DNA of 64,000 bases from Leeuwenhoekiella parthenopeia (GCF_020782115.1 NZ_JAJGMW010000001.1:248001-312000), one strand, 5' to 3'; shown: positions 35,817-46,699, counted from the first letter of the stretch. The notes: generated from the letters alone by a model not told the origin. Program-made: numbers and translations.

Positions 35817-36884
35817 CTAGTCTTCGCTTAGTATAATATTGAATTCTTCAAATCGGAGATCGTCATTTCTAAAGACTAAGGTGTCATTTACACGGTGGTT
35901 TGCTCCATTCGTATCAGTATATGTATATTCTAAAAACATTGTTTTTCTAGACTCTTCACCCCAAATTTCAGCTCCCTGATCATCACGTGTTAAAAAGGTG
36001 CCTGAACCTTCAATGTTCAAATCTGAATCCTCCCGGCCCGTAATGCTTATTGAGTTACCATTTATCACTAAATTCAGTCCATACTCGCCAGCTCCCGTAT
36101 TATTTCCTATTCTATTTGTTGCTACGGAAGTTAGACTGGTTGTGAAAACCTCAGTCAGAATGTTTCTAACCAAATCTTCAGTATTATAAATAACAGTATC
36201 AGTTGGTGAGCCCGTTGCGTCTAAAGTAACATCTGCACCTTTTTGTAAATAAACTCCGTGATATTTATTGATGTACTTTACAGCAAACAAAGTGAAATTT
36301 CGGGGCTCTTGATTTACTTGATAATCATCTGAAGATCTTGGATCTGGGTCTGTAACTTCATCTAAAGGCATACCATCCAAAACATCGTAATCTCCTGGTT
36401 CAATTTTTAAGGGAATTACGTAATTGGCGGAAAGTGCTAAAGGATCATTAAAGAATTCATCTGTGAGACTTACCCTCAAAAGCCCACTAAAACTACCACT
36501 TGGAATGGTAACTTCACTATTTGAAGCCAAAGTGTAATAAGATGATGGCATTAATTGTACCGGTCTCTCGTCGTCTGCAAAAAATGCGTCATTTACCAAT
36601 TCAGGAGCTAATGCTATGTTGATGACCCGATTACGTTCATTAGAACGCAGTCCTCCAATTGCCACGCCAATATTAAATGATCTTTCAAGGTCAATAGAAT
36701 TATCAATTCTACTATCTTCCTGAAGAGAGATGGTTCTAATTGGATACTTTATTGGGAAATACACATTTTGTATTTCAAAGTCATCAAAATCCTGTTCTTG
36801 ATTTTCGCAACCTAATGTTATACAGGCTAATAATAGCAGTGAGCATAACCGAATTGAAAACAATTTTAGAGTTAAATTTTTCAT
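35817..36884 (-). CDS. DUF1735-type surface glycan-binding lipoprotein
   Basis: 355 residues with a lipoprotein signal (LACITLGC, Cys27). The N-terminal half resembles DUF1735 (BT_3987-like), with NVYFPIKYPIRTI and RSFNIGVAIGGLRSNERNRVINIAL. The C-terminal half (about 200-355, YHGVYLQKGADV) is a lipocalin-like beta-barrel of the DUF4361 kind. Such proteins occupy the SusE position: surface lipoproteins that bind the polysaccharide next to SusC/SusD. It is separated by a single base from the SusD gene at 36886 and is last in that operon. It probably raises affinity or selectivity for the substrate. Confidence 0.85.
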   Translation of the reverse strand: MKNLTLKLFSIRLCSLLLLACITLGCENQEQDFDDFEIQNVYFPIKYPIRTISLQEDSRIDNSIDLERSFNIGVAIGGLRSNERNRVINIALAPELVNDAFFADDERPVQLMPSSYYTLASNSEVTIPSGSFSGLLRVSLTDEFFNDPLALSANYVIPLKIEPGDYDVLDGMPLDEVTDPDPRSSDDYQVNQEPRNFTLFAVKYINKYHGVYLQKGADVTLDATGSPTDTVIYNTEDLVRNILTEVFTTSLTSVATNRIGNNTGAGEYGLNLVINGNSISITGREDSDLNIEGSGTFLTRDDQGAEIWGEESRKTMFLEYTYTDTNGANHRVNDTLVFRNDDLRFEEFNIILSED

Positions 36885-36885
36885 T

Positions 36886-38595
36886 TTAGTATCCTTGATT
36901 TTGAATTATTGAATATTTCTGTGTTTCTGCTAGTGGGATTGGTCCATAAATTTGAAATGGCATATAATCTCTTACGCTTGCCTCAAAAACTTCAAAGCTT
37001 GTGGCATCTGGAGAAATACGTAATCCTCTAACATTTTCATCTATTAAATCCGTTTTAGACCATCGTCTTATATCCCAAAAGCGATTGCCTTCAAATGACA
37101 ATTCTATCCGTCTTTCGTTGTGTATAAGAGTTCGCATCGCTGCTGTATTTGTAATCGAATCAACATAATCTGTACTCGTGATACCTCCTCTTAAACGGAT
37201 AGCGTTGATAACTTGACGCGGAGTAATGCCATTTATTTCAAAATCTGGCCCTCCTGCTTCATTTGCAGCTTCTGCAAAGTTCAATAACAATTCCGTAAAC
37301 CTGGCATAGGTATAAAAATGCGAAGCCCCTTGTGGTTGCCCATTACCGGGTAGATTTACATCCTCATTCATAAATTTTCTTAAATAGTATCCCGTTATTG
37401 TTGAATTTTGATTAAATGCTAAAGCATCAACGTTGGGATTACTAGCTCCGTCAGCATTTAGTCGAGTATTAATGATTTTCCCATCAAAATTTAAACCGTC
37501 ATAAATGACATATTTGGCAAGTCTCGGGTCGCGATTAGCGTATGGATTATTGGGATTATAACTGGAAGACATATTAATAGGTTCTCCATTTCGCATAGGA
37601 AAGGTGTCTACAAAATTTTGACTAGGATTTGTGGATCCGTTTCCAAATAAAGATGGAGGGTAATTAGCTCCTTCCATACCTCTTTGATTTGTAGCATTTG
37701 TAGAAGCCCAAATAACCTCATTAGAATTATTTCTTAAATAGAAGTCAACATCTTGTGGTGATAAATTCAATCCGCCATAATCCTCAATCGCCTCAGCTGC
37801 GTACTGAGCTGCTTCATCCCAGGTTGTTGCATTAGAATTTGAATAAGCCGGGCTTGCAGCATACAGAGCCAATTTAGAACGGATTAATTTTACTGCTAAT
37901 CCGTTAATTCTATTTTCATTGCGCGCACCATAAACCCGGTCAACATCAATAACTCCTGAGTCTGTCCATTTATCAGGTAATCCTCCTTCTTCTAATGCAG
38001 CATTACAATCAGCAAGAATGTAATTATAACATTCAACAAAAGTAGATCTTGGGATTTCCAGATTGTCTTGAGGATCAAGTACCCCATCCACAATAGGAAA
38101 GCCAAGAAGTTCGCCATTAGTACCAATACCAGCATGTGCCTGTAGTAATTGAAAATTCCAATAAGCTCTTAACCCCCTTGCTTCAGCTACAATGCGATTA
38201 CTAAAATTGGAGTTCATAGTAGGGTCTGGAAACCATTGTACCCGATCTTCATTCTCTAAAAAGGTATTTAAATACAGATTTACTTCGTAAACCTGATTCC
38301 ATATCGCAATTGGATTTAAGGCTGAATTCCATCCGCCCTGATTCATTGCATTTAAATTAGAACCCACATTATTAGTTGCTGCATCATCACTTACAACATC
38401 AATATTAAAGTTATAGGACGTTGGCAATCTATCATAGGCCACAAGCAGCCAACCCTCTGCAATTTCAGGAGTTGCAACAACTTCATCTTCTACTAGTCGG
38501 TTATCCGGATTTTCTGCCAAAAACTCATCACAACCAATTAGGAAAATTCCTAAAAAGCAAAGAAGTCCGGCAGAGAGTATATTTATTTTCATCAT
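36886..38595 (-). CDS. SusD/RagB-family glycan-binding lipoprotein (pair 2)
   Basis: 569 residues with lipobox LIGC (Cys22) followed by DEFLAENPDNRL. SusD features are the N-terminal TPR-like helices (AEGWLLVAYDRL, RGLRAYWNFQLLQAHAG) and the C-terminal RRIELSFEGNRFWDIRRWSKTDL signature shared by the family. It lies 8 bp after its SusC partner (38604) and 1 bp before the DUF1735 gene, so they form one transport and capture complex. It differs from the second SusD at 41710, which argues that the two pairs bind different parts of the polymer. Confidence 0.95.
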   Translation of the reverse strand: MMKINILSAGLLCFLGIFLIGCDEFLAENPDNRLVEDEVVATPEIAEGWLLVAYDRLPTSYNFNIDVVSDDAATNNVGSNLNAMNQGGWNSALNPIAIWNQVYEVNLYLNTFLENEDRVQWFPDPTMNSNFSNRIVAEARGLRAYWNFQLLQAHAGIGTNGELLGFPIVDGVLDPQDNLEIPRSTFVECYNYILADCNAALEEGGLPDKWTDSGVIDVDRVYGARNENRINGLAVKLIRSKLALYAASPAYSNSNATTWDEAAQYAAEAIEDYGGLNLSPQDVDFYLRNNSNEVIWASTNATNQRGMEGANYPPSLFGNGSTNPSQNFVDTFPMRNGEPINMSSSYNPNNPYANRDPRLAKYVIYDGLNFDGKIINTRLNADGASNPNVDALAFNQNSTITGYYLRKFMNEDVNLPGNGQPQGASHFYTYARFTELLLNFAEAANEAGGPDFEINGITPRQVINAIRLRGGITSTDYVDSITNTAAMRTLIHNERRIELSFEGNRFWDIRRWSKTDLIDENVRGLRISPDATSFEVFEASVRDYMPFQIYGPIPLAETQKYSIIQNQGY

Positions 38596-38603
38596 ATGTA
38601 ACT

Positions 38604-41600
38604 TTAAAATGTTGTATTAAGACCTAAAGCGAAACCAGATGTCTGTGGTGAAGATCCAACCCCAAAATTGAGGTTTGTAAATTCTTTATTCTTGTTGAAG
38701 GAAACGACATCAATACCTCTAAGGTAGATTTTCAAATCCTTAATCCCGCTTGTTTCGTTTGTTCTAAAATTATATCCTAACTGTATGGCAGGTATGTTGA
38801 AAAAATTATTTTCATACAGCCAAAAGCTTGAATTCCTATTATTATTACTGTTGTTCCCGGATGATAATCTGGGAATAGTGGCATTTACATCAGTATTACC
38901 CGGTCCATAGGCATCTAATGCATACACCGAATATTTATCCTGCCCGGAAAACCGGAAGTAACTCCCGTTTCTAAATTGATCCTGCCCAAATTGTCCTACG
39001 CCTAAAACATAAAACTGCCAATTCTTGTAGTTTAAATTTAAGCTCACACCATACTGCATATCGGGACGATTACTACCAATTATTCTTTGATCATCTACAT
39101 CTATTACCCCATCACCATTGAGGTCAATATATTTGATATCTCCTGGCTGTACACTACCAAATGTAGGTTGTGGAAGCTCACTTCTCAAAGTACCATCTGG
39201 GTTGAAGTCATCAGGACCCAACAGTCCATCTGCAACGTAACTAAATATAGAACCTGAGGGTTGACCAGTAGCTACACGATACTGTGAATCGTCACTATAG
39301 ATAGGCTCTTCAAATTTTTCGACAACTGATTTATTGTAAATACCCGTAAATCCAATTTCCATTTTAAAATCTTCTCCGATATCATTTTTTATATTAAGCT
39401 GATACTCCAGACCTTTATCGACAAAAGAATTATTATTAGCTGTTATTATATAACCTGTTAGAGCCGGTGTGGAACTATTCAATTGAGTTACTAGATCATA
39501 AGATCTGCTTCGGAAATAGCTAGCTCTAAGCGTAACGGTGTTATTAAACAATTCGGCATCAAAACCAAAATTCACATCAAACCGCTTTTGAAAATCAATA
39601 GGACTTCCCACCTGATCATAAAGAAGGATCTGATTTCGGGTTGCATTGAAACCAGTCGTATTATTGTAATTAAAAAATCCTGCTCTACTAAATGAGGTCT
39701 GGTATAAGAAGTTTCCATCAAAACTATCATTCAATGTAAGTCCTGCTGTGCCCCTTAATTTTAAATAATTAAAAATATCTGACTTCTCAAACCAATCCTC
39801 GTTACTAATTAACCAACCTAATCCTCCCGTAGGCGAAAAACCATAGCGATTACCTGGAGCAAGCTTCTGCGATCCTATATAAGCACCACTAAATTCAACA
39901 ATATATTTTTCTGCGAGCATGTAATTAGCACGCAAACCAAACGTGAGTCTTTTTAAATCCTGTGTTGTCCCAGGTAGTGTTTGCTGTGTGCGGTAAGCTA
40001 AAGCAGTAATATCAATAGCGTGATCAGCAAAACTTCTTTCGTAATTTAATGTACCATAAAAACCCAATTGTCTATTAAATGCAGCTTCACTACTACTTAC
40101 ATTACGTTGATTAATAGGTTGATCGACTCCAATAATTGAAACCGCCAAACTGTCTTGTCCTGCTTGATTTTCCAAAAATTGAGGTTGATAAACAGCATAC
40201 TGGCTACTTTGATTTTCTACAGAACGATTAAAAAAATCAAAGGTCAATTTACCACTCGCTGTTAAACCTTTTGTGATGAAACTTAGATCCCAATCCAAAC
40301 CGGTATTAAATTGCAAATAGCGATCATTAATATTTTTAATCCCACGATTGGTCAAGTCTCCTATTAAGTTCCTTTGAAAATTTGCGTTACCCCCAAGAAG
40401 AAACTGTCCATCAATTAGCGAAGCATTTGAGAGATTGTCAATATTATCAACCCTATCAATGGGGATTAATAAAGGATAATCATTTGGTCTGGTGTTTTGA
40501 AGGATGGTCCAAAAATCACTCTGAATAACACCTTCATTATTAACATCAAAAACATCCGGAGTTTTGAAATAATCCAAAACAACAATAGCATCTAAATTAG
40601 CTTTTAATCTATCAGATAGTTTGTAATCTGTATTGGCTCTAAGGTTCAATCGGGTTGATTGATCTCCTTTGCCATAAGCAATCCAACCCTCACTTTGGTT
40701 CGCACCCAAATTAAGAAAGTATTGTACCTTCTCATTTCCGCCAGAAGCCTCAAGGTTGACGTCAAAACTATTAATAAGCCTGCTTACAAACCGATTTCCG
40801 TATAAGTCATTGTCTGGATAACGCACAGGATCTACACCAGAACGTGTAGCGTCAATCATATCCTGACTATAAGTAGTTGATGCTCCATCATTTATTCTTG
40901 CCTGATTAAAGGCTGTCATATAATCAGCTGCTCCCAAGTAATCTGGTAAAGCTCTTGGTACAATAAACTGATTATCGTACCGTACACGAATTTTATTTTG
41001 AAATGCCTCACCTCTTCTTGTAGTAATCAAAATAACCCCTTGATCTGCCGCAGCCCCATAAAGAACTTTCGATACAGGATCTTTTAAAACAGTGATTTTT
41101 TCAACCTCGGTAAGATTAATAAATTCAATGGGACGAGGTATCCCATCTACTACATAGATTGCAGAACCTATACCTAGAATATTATTACCGTTACGTACAC
41201 CTCCTACTTTACCATTAATGGCACTGCCCACTCCGATACGTTGGTCTTGCTCAAGATGATCTTGCTGTACGTCAACCTCTACTACTGAGCCTACTAATTT
41301 TCCTTCCGGTAAACTTCCAAAGGGTAATTGAATACGATCTTCTGACCCCAAGCGAGACTCATTATTTACCAAAACAATGTTAATATTCTGAAGACTGTCA
41401 GCCTGTAATTCAACATATTGTGTAGCGAAGGCTTCTTTATCGATTCTTATCATTTCGGGTTCTACCATCTTGAATTGGAATTTTCCATTTGCATCTGTAT
41501 AGGTTCTCTTTCCATTTAAAGACGATATACGTACGTTCTCAATAGGTTCTCCAATTTGATTTTTTACGGTACCTGAAATGGTGCTACCCTCAGCCCTATT

Positions 41601-41672
41601 TTGAGCATTCATACTGAATGACAGGCAGAACGTAAATAAGACAAATAGTATATTTTTAAACACTTTGTTCAT
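38604..41672 (-). CDS. SusC-type TonB-dependent receptor (pair 2, divergent)
   Basis: 1022 residues: signal peptide (to SMNAQ), carboxypeptidase-regulatory-like domain (about 30-110), plug (about 130-220, with SAIYVVDGIPRPIEF and TVLKDPVSKVLYGAAADQGVILITT), then the barrel. The N-terminal domain lacks the usual VISYVGF core and instead has MIRIDKEAFATQYVEL, and the plug departs from the standard SIYGxRGANG to VLYGAAADQG. It is therefore a distinct SusC subtype from the neighbour at 43485. It is paired with SusD (8 bp) and DUF1735, and follows pair 3 by 37 bp, so one transcript likely carries both pairs. Confidence 0.93.
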   Translation of the reverse strand: MNKVFKNILFVLFTFCLSFSMNAQNRAEGSTISGTVKNQIGEPIENVRISSLNGKRTYTDANGKFQFKMVEPEMIRIDKEAFATQYVELQADSLQNINIVLVNNESRLGSEDRIQLPFGSLPEGKLVGSVVEVDVQQDHLEQDQRIGVGSAINGKVGGVRNGNNILGIGSAIYVVDGIPRPIEFINLTEVEKITVLKDPVSKVLYGAAADQGVILITTRRGEAFQNKIRVRYDNQFIVPRALPDYLGAADYMTAFNQARINDGASTTYSQDMIDATRSGVDPVRYPDNDLYGNRFVSRLINSFDVNLEASGGNEKVQYFLNLGANQSEGWIAYGKGDQSTRLNLRANTDYKLSDRLKANLDAIVVLDYFKTPDVFDVNNEGVIQSDFWTILQNTRPNDYPLLIPIDRVDNIDNLSNASLIDGQFLLGGNANFQRNLIGDLTNRGIKNINDRYLQFNTGLDWDLSFITKGLTASGKLTFDFFNRSVENQSSQYAVYQPQFLENQAGQDSLAVSIIGVDQPINQRNVSSSEAAFNRQLGFYGTLNYERSFADHAIDITALAYRTQQTLPGTTQDLKRLTFGLRANYMLAEKYIVEFSGAYIGSQKLAPGNRYGFSPTGGLGWLISNEDWFEKSDIFNYLKLRGTAGLTLNDSFDGNFLYQTSFSRAGFFNYNNTTGFNATRNQILLYDQVGSPIDFQKRFDVNFGFDAELFNNTVTLRASYFRSRSYDLVTQLNSSTPALTGYIITANNNSFVDKGLEYQLNIKNDIGEDFKMEIGFTGIYNKSVVEKFEEPIYSDDSQYRVATGQPSGSIFSYVADGLLGPDDFNPDGTLRSELPQPTFGSVQPGDIKYIDLNGDGVIDVDDQRIIGSNRPDMQYGVSLNLNYKNWQFYVLGVGQFGQDQFRNGSYFRFSGQDKYSVYALDAYGPGNTDVNATIPRLSSGNNSNNNRNSSFWLYENNFFNIPAIQLGYNFRTNETSGIKDLKIYLRGIDVVSFNKNKEFTNLNFGVGSSPQTSGFALGLNTTF

Positions 41673-41709
41673 TTCTTTGAATTATGAGTTAGTTAATAAG
41701 GATTCCGAT

Positions 41710-43461
41710 CTACCAGCCTGGATTCTGAGGAAAACTTTCAAAAAGAAAGACTTGATTATCGGGAAACGGCATCCAGTAATTTCGCTCTTCAAAAATGAAA
41801 ATCCTTAAAGACTCTCGATTGAAGAATGTATAATCTTTATCAAAAACCATTTTAAATAATTCTGGATAAGGACGTTCTTTCCATCTTCTGATATCATACC
41901 AACGATGCCCCTCAAAACACAACTCAACATCCCTTTCATTTCTTAATTGTTCTCTGAAATCACCGTCGTATGCTTCCGGACTAGCAGTAGTATTAGGCAT
42001 ACCTGCTCGGTTACGAACTGCATTCACCGCATCTACAGCTGACATAGTGTAATTTGATGCCGTTGCATTTGCATCACCGGTTGCTTCATAAATGCCCTCA
42101 GCATAAATGAGATAAATTTCCGCTAATCTTAAATGAGGTGTAGTATATCGAAATCCATTCCATTCCCTGTCAAAACGATTCGCTCCTCGAATCCAGAATT
42201 TATGTACGATATAGGGTGAAAGTGTATTTCCCCCATTTCCTTCTGCAATAGTTCTTCCTCCTTCATACATCTGAAGTCGCGTACGTTCAGCCAAACCTGC
42301 TAAGTCTCCATCAACGTATATTGCCTCTCTAAATCTGGGATCACGATCATTCCAACGTCTTGCATTATTATCGTCGTATCCACCCTGAGACATTGGCCCT
42401 GGTATATATTTTGTTCCATCTGCCATTTCAAACTCATCCACAAAATTTTGCGTTACAGCTTCACATTGAGGATTTCCCCCAAAAACACCCGACTCAGGAA
42501 GATATAAACGACCCAAAAAAGTTAAGATTTGTCCTGATCCCACATCAGTATTGACTTTACGAAAAATAACCTCATCGGTAACAGGAAGTGTTCCGTCATT
42601 TTTAGCAAACATATCCTGGTAGTTTTCAAAAGGCGTTAGGCTATATACGCCTTGATTCGCTAATTTTAATACTTCAGCAGCTGCTTCAGCAGCACGTAGC
42701 ATATACTCCTTATCGAATGTCGCTGTATTTCTTGAAAATTCGTTCATTAATGGACTTCCGGCATACAGTAATGCTTTGGCCTTAAATCCTAATGCAGCTC
42801 CTTTTGTTGCACGACCATCGTTATTTACCGGCCATCGTAACGGAAGTAATTCTGCTGCACGGTCAAAATCTTCTACCGTTTTTTCCGTCATTGCTTGATA
42901 GTCAAACTTTCCGTTGTACTCGTAATAACGAGGTATGTCTAAGGTCTGATCCCCTTCAAAAACAAAATCTATATAAGGTATAGAACCAAATGCCCTACCC
43001 AATTCCCAATGGAAAAACGCTCTGAAAAAATAAGCCTGTCCTAAAATTAGGTTTCGTTCCTGTTCTGTAGCATCAGTTAACAAATCAATGTTTGCAATCG
43101 CAAGATTTGCGATACGAATTCCTTCCCAACTGTAGGCATAGATACCCTTATCACCCGCGAAAGGAAAGAAATTAGATCGTCCATAAATGAGTCCACGATA
43201 ATTCCCATTTGCTGCTTCAACAGAGGTATTAAAACCTCGTGAACCCAAAGTCTCTCCTGTTAAATTGTGCCCAACAACAATCGAGTGATTGTTGTAATCA
43301 ACAATGCTTTGATAAAGAGGATCAATAAAACCCTGGAAGCTTTGATAACTACCAAAAACATCATTTTGGTCAATGGCTATATCGTTTGGAATCTCTAAAT
43401 AATCCTCGCAGCCCACCATTAACAGACTACTTGCTATTAAAATTAAAATATACTTCTTCAT
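41710..43461 (-). CDS. SusD/RagB-family glycan-binding lipoprotein (pair 3)
   Basis: 583 residues with lipobox LMVGC (Cys18), then EDYLEIPND. Family landmarks: YFFRAFFHWELGRAFGSIPYID (central helix pair), and the C-terminal RDVELCFEGHRWYDIRRWKERPY. SusD proteins sit on the cell surface and hand the glycan to SusC. It is 23 bp downstream of its SusC partner at 43485 and 37 bp upstream of the second SusC gene. Confidence 0.95.
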   Translation of the reverse strand: MKKYILILIASSLLMVGCEDYLEIPNDIAIDQNDVFGSYQSFQGFIDPLYQSIVDYNNHSIVVGHNLTGETLGSRGFNTSVEAANGNYRGLIYGRSNFFPFAGDKGIYAYSWEGIRIANLAIANIDLLTDATEQERNLILGQAYFFRAFFHWELGRAFGSIPYIDFVFEGDQTLDIPRYYEYNGKFDYQAMTEKTVEDFDRAAELLPLRWPVNNDGRATKGAALGFKAKALLYAGSPLMNEFSRNTATFDKEYMLRAAEAAAEVLKLANQGVYSLTPFENYQDMFAKNDGTLPVTDEVIFRKVNTDVGSGQILTFLGRLYLPESGVFGGNPQCEAVTQNFVDEFEMADGTKYIPGPMSQGGYDDNNARRWNDRDPRFREAIYVDGDLAGLAERTRLQMYEGGRTIAEGNGGNTLSPYIVHKFWIRGANRFDREWNGFRYTTPHLRLAEIYLIYAEGIYEATGDANATASNYTMSAVDAVNAVRNRAGMPNTTASPEAYDGDFREQLRNERDVELCFEGHRWYDIRRWKERPYPELFKMVFDKDYTFFNRESLRIFIFEERNYWMPFPDNQVFLFESFPQNPGW

Positions 43462-43484
43462 ATGTCTTCTTAGCTTTTCGTTAA

Positions 43485-46400
43485 TTAAAAATTTGCAGTC
43501 ATACCAAAGTTTATCTGTCTGGTAACGGGATAATTCCTGTAATTAAAATCTTGACCTTCCAGATCCACGGGAAAATCACTCCATAAAATAAGATTGCTTC
43601 CGTTTACAAATAGTCTAAAGTTTTTAAGACCAAATTTTTCAATGAAAGTTTTAGGTAGAGAATAGGCGATCTCGGCTGATTTCAATCGTAAAAAAGAGGC
43701 ATCTCTGGCGTAGAATGAAGCACTGCCTGATTCAGCACCATCATTCCCTACATTAAGCATTCTATAAGTAGGATTTGTATTTCCGTACTCGGGCTGCCAG
43801 GTATTTTCTAATTGTAGATCATAAATTACTGGTGCCCCAAAATTAAATTCACTCAATTGATTTACGGTTTGGGTCACATTAAACTGACCATAAAAATTTA
43901 AGTTGAAGCTGATGCCTTTATAGTCTCCACCCATGTTGAGACCATAAGTATTTTGAGGCCGCGTAGGATAGCCGTTAGGAATATTATCGTTGGCATCGAT
44001 ATAACCATCTGCGTTATAGTCAATAATTCGATATTCTCCAGGAAGGTTATTTTGATTATTATTGAAACCTATAACACCGGTATACATTTCGTCCCAAGTG
44101 TTGATTATTCCGGATGCGACTTGCCCTCTATTTTGGCCAATCTGAAAACCAACATCTTTACGATAGTCTGGCAAAAGCGGAGCGTTCTCTGCAAAAACAT
44201 ATTCATCGACAGCTCGCGCAAAATTGGCAGATATAAAATAGCCAAAGTCTCCTATATTATCTTTCCAGTTTAAGACAAGTTCGTATCCTCTTAACTTGGT
44301 TTCCTGAACGTTTGCTGGTGGTGGGGTGGCTCCGAATATATCTGAAGTAATCCGATTTGTACGTAAAATATCTTCCCTTCTCTCGTTGAAAAATTCCCCT
44401 GTTAAACCAAGTTTACTCTCAAAAAAGGCTAAATCTATACCGAAGTTTTGTTGAAAAGCCGTTTCCCATCTTAATTCCGGGTTACCAATAAAAGATTGAA
44501 TATAATAATCCGGTCCAAATACCACCTGTCCATTTGCATTTCCAAAAGGAGAACTTGAATTATTACCGGTAAGTCTCTCATAAACATCCAGATATGCAAA
44601 AGGAGCCAGACCTGGCGCGTTATCATTACCTATCAGACCGCCACTATACCTAAATTTAAGTAATGAAAACACCGGCTTTAATGGCTCAAAAAAGCGCTCA
44701 TTACTTACTGTCCAGCCCAGACCAACTGACGGAAAAAGTTGAAATTTATATCCCGGTCCAAAACGCTCGCTACCGTTGTAACCAGATGTCAACTCTATAT
44801 TATACCTTCTGTCATAAGCGTATGTAAGACGAGCTGCATATTCTTCCCGCTTTCTTTGAATACCTCTAAAATCCGCTGTTCTGTAGCTTCTGTTGGCTTG
44901 TCTCTGAAAATTGAATAATGCCGTAATTGTATGTTTGTTTCCAAAAGTCCTATCGTAATTCAATTGCAATCGATATAGTAATTGAGATAATTGCTGATTG
45001 GCGGTATTCTGATCAACAAGCTCATCCAAATAGTTGAGTGGTGCATCAGAAAAGTCAAATCCTGATGTGTTTGTAGTTGGTTCAAAAAAAGTAGTGTATT
45101 GTTCAATAGGTCCGGGATTTTCCAAAGTATAGTAAAGGGGGTCTACTAACTTTAATAAAACTCCGTCATCCTGAACACCTCTACCTCGTGTTGCATAAGC
45201 ATTATCATAAGCTATTTTTCCTTGAAAAGATAGACCCTCGGTAATAAAATCTAATTTTTGATTCAAGGTGATATCGGAATTAACCTCTGCTCTATTCTGA
45301 ACATCAATTCCTGAAAAGTTTAGTTGAGCAAATGCATTCTCACCTAAGCGGTCAAAGTCATTAGAGAAACCATATATACCATCTTCATAACGTAAAACTG
45401 GTGTTGTACTGGGTTTGGAATAAACACCATACCAAAAACCAAATATTGGTGCTCCTGACTTTTGCTGTTCCCCATAAAAACCATTTAGATTCACAGAAAG
45501 TTTTGTAGAAGAACTAAGGTTAAAATCTAAATTGGTTCTAAAATTATAGCGCTCATATTTAAAATCGGGATCGTATCCCTGTCCAACATCGCGAGTGTTT
45601 AAAATATCCCCATCATTTGTATAACCTATAGAGCCATAATATTTTACAAAGTCTGTTCCTCCTGAAACACCCAAATTCACCTTATAAGATCTTCCGGTAT
45701 CATTAGTGAGAACATCTTGCCAATCTATATTAGGATAGGCATAAGGAAATTCTCCTGTCCTATAAAATTCAAGTTCTCTTTGAGGAACGTAAAAGTTCCA
45801 ATTGTTTGGTGAACGAGTTAATTCATTTATAATACCATAATTTTTAGCTTGTAGACTAGTATATGAATCCAGAACATTTGGAAGTCTTGAAATCGATTTA
45901 ACAGCATAATTGGCATCTACTCTAAATTGAGCTTCCCCTGTTTTTCCTCTTTTTGTAGTTATTAAAATTACCCCATTTGCACCACGAACACCATAAACAG
46001 CTGTCGCAGAAGCATCTTTGAGTACTGATATAGTAGCAACATCTAGGGGATCCACATCCTGTATATTTCGCTCTACACCATCAACAAGAACAAGCGGAGA
46101 AGCGTCATTTGGAGTTGACCTTCCTCTAATTAAGATTTGAGAAGCAGACTCCTCACCTCCAAAAGGGCCTCCTGGTAATCCTGTACTGGTTAAAACAGTT
46201 ACACCCGGCAATTGTCCACTTAAAGCATCTGTCAAATTTGTTTGTACACCACGTTGTACTAAATTTTCTCCATCTAATTGACCAATAGCTCCTACGACAC
46301 TTTCTCGTTTTTGTGTTCCATATCCCACAACAACTATTTCATCTAGGGCGGCTACATCAGGTTTAAGATTCACTACTAGATTTTGAGACTGACTTATTTC

Positions 46401-46673
46401 AAACGATTGAGTAGCAAAGCCAACATAACTTATTACTAGCGTTTTTGTTCCTTCAAAGGTGATATTAAATTTACCATCGAAATCTGTTACTACTCCATTT
46501 TCCGTTCCTTGCACTAAAACGGAAACACCGGGAAGTGGTACACCGGCATCATCATACACGGTACCTGTTACTGTGTTTTGTGCTTGCGCAAAGGCAAATG
46601 TTGAAAACAGGATCAAGACCACTACTGCTCGCCGTAGATAGCTTGATGAAGAATTATGTACTTGTTTAAACAT
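43485..46673 (-). CDS. SusC-type TonB-dependent receptor (pair 3)
   Basis: I start it at 46673 (MFKQVHNSSSSYLRR...), giving 1062 residues. The longer reading from 46706 would begin inside the predicted -7 promoter box and adds no signal-peptide feature. Layout is standard: signal segment ending FAFAQAQ, regulatory-like domain (GTVYDDAGVPLPGVSVLVQG, LVISYVGFATQ), plug (SPLVLVDGVERN, SVLKDASATAVYGVRGANGV), and barrel to the C-terminal FGMTANF. It imports oligosaccharides released outside the cell. It heads the operon SusC-SusD-SusC-SusD-DUF1735 and is preceded by a candidate HTCS operator. Confidence 0.95.
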   Translation of the reverse strand: MFKQVHNSSSSYLRRAVVVLILFSTFAFAQAQNTVTGTVYDDAGVPLPGVSVLVQGTENGVVTDFDGKFNITFEGTKTLVISYVGFATQSFEISQSQNLVVNLKPDVAALDEIVVVGYGTQKRESVVGAIGQLDGENLVQRGVQTNLTDALSGQLPGVTVLTSTGLPGGPFGGEESASQILIRGRSTPNDASPLVLVDGVERNIQDVDPLDVATISVLKDASATAVYGVRGANGVILITTKRGKTGEAQFRVDANYAVKSISRLPNVLDSYTSLQAKNYGIINELTRSPNNWNFYVPQRELEFYRTGEFPYAYPNIDWQDVLTNDTGRSYKVNLGVSGGTDFVKYYGSIGYTNDGDILNTRDVGQGYDPDFKYERYNFRTNLDFNLSSSTKLSVNLNGFYGEQQKSGAPIFGFWYGVYSKPSTTPVLRYEDGIYGFSNDFDRLGENAFAQLNFSGIDVQNRAEVNSDITLNQKLDFITEGLSFQGKIAYDNAYATRGRGVQDDGVLLKLVDPLYYTLENPGPIEQYTTFFEPTTNTSGFDFSDAPLNYLDELVDQNTANQQLSQLLYRLQLNYDRTFGNKHTITALFNFQRQANRSYRTADFRGIQRKREEYAARLTYAYDRRYNIELTSGYNGSERFGPGYKFQLFPSVGLGWTVSNERFFEPLKPVFSLLKFRYSGGLIGNDNAPGLAPFAYLDVYERLTGNNSSSPFGNANGQVVFGPDYYIQSFIGNPELRWETAFQQNFGIDLAFFESKLGLTGEFFNERREDILRTNRITSDIFGATPPPANVQETKLRGYELVLNWKDNIGDFGYFISANFARAVDEYVFAENAPLLPDYRKDVGFQIGQNRGQVASGIINTWDEMYTGVIGFNNNQNNLPGEYRIIDYNADGYIDANDNIPNGYPTRPQNTYGLNMGGDYKGISFNLNFYGQFNVTQTVNQLSEFNFGAPVIYDLQLENTWQPEYGNTNPTYRMLNVGNDGAESGSASFYARDASFLRLKSAEIAYSLPKTFIEKFGLKNFRLFVNGSNLILWSDFPVDLEGQDFNYRNYPVTRQINFGMTANF

Positions 46674-46699
46674 TAGTTGATTGTTTTTAATTTGTTCAC

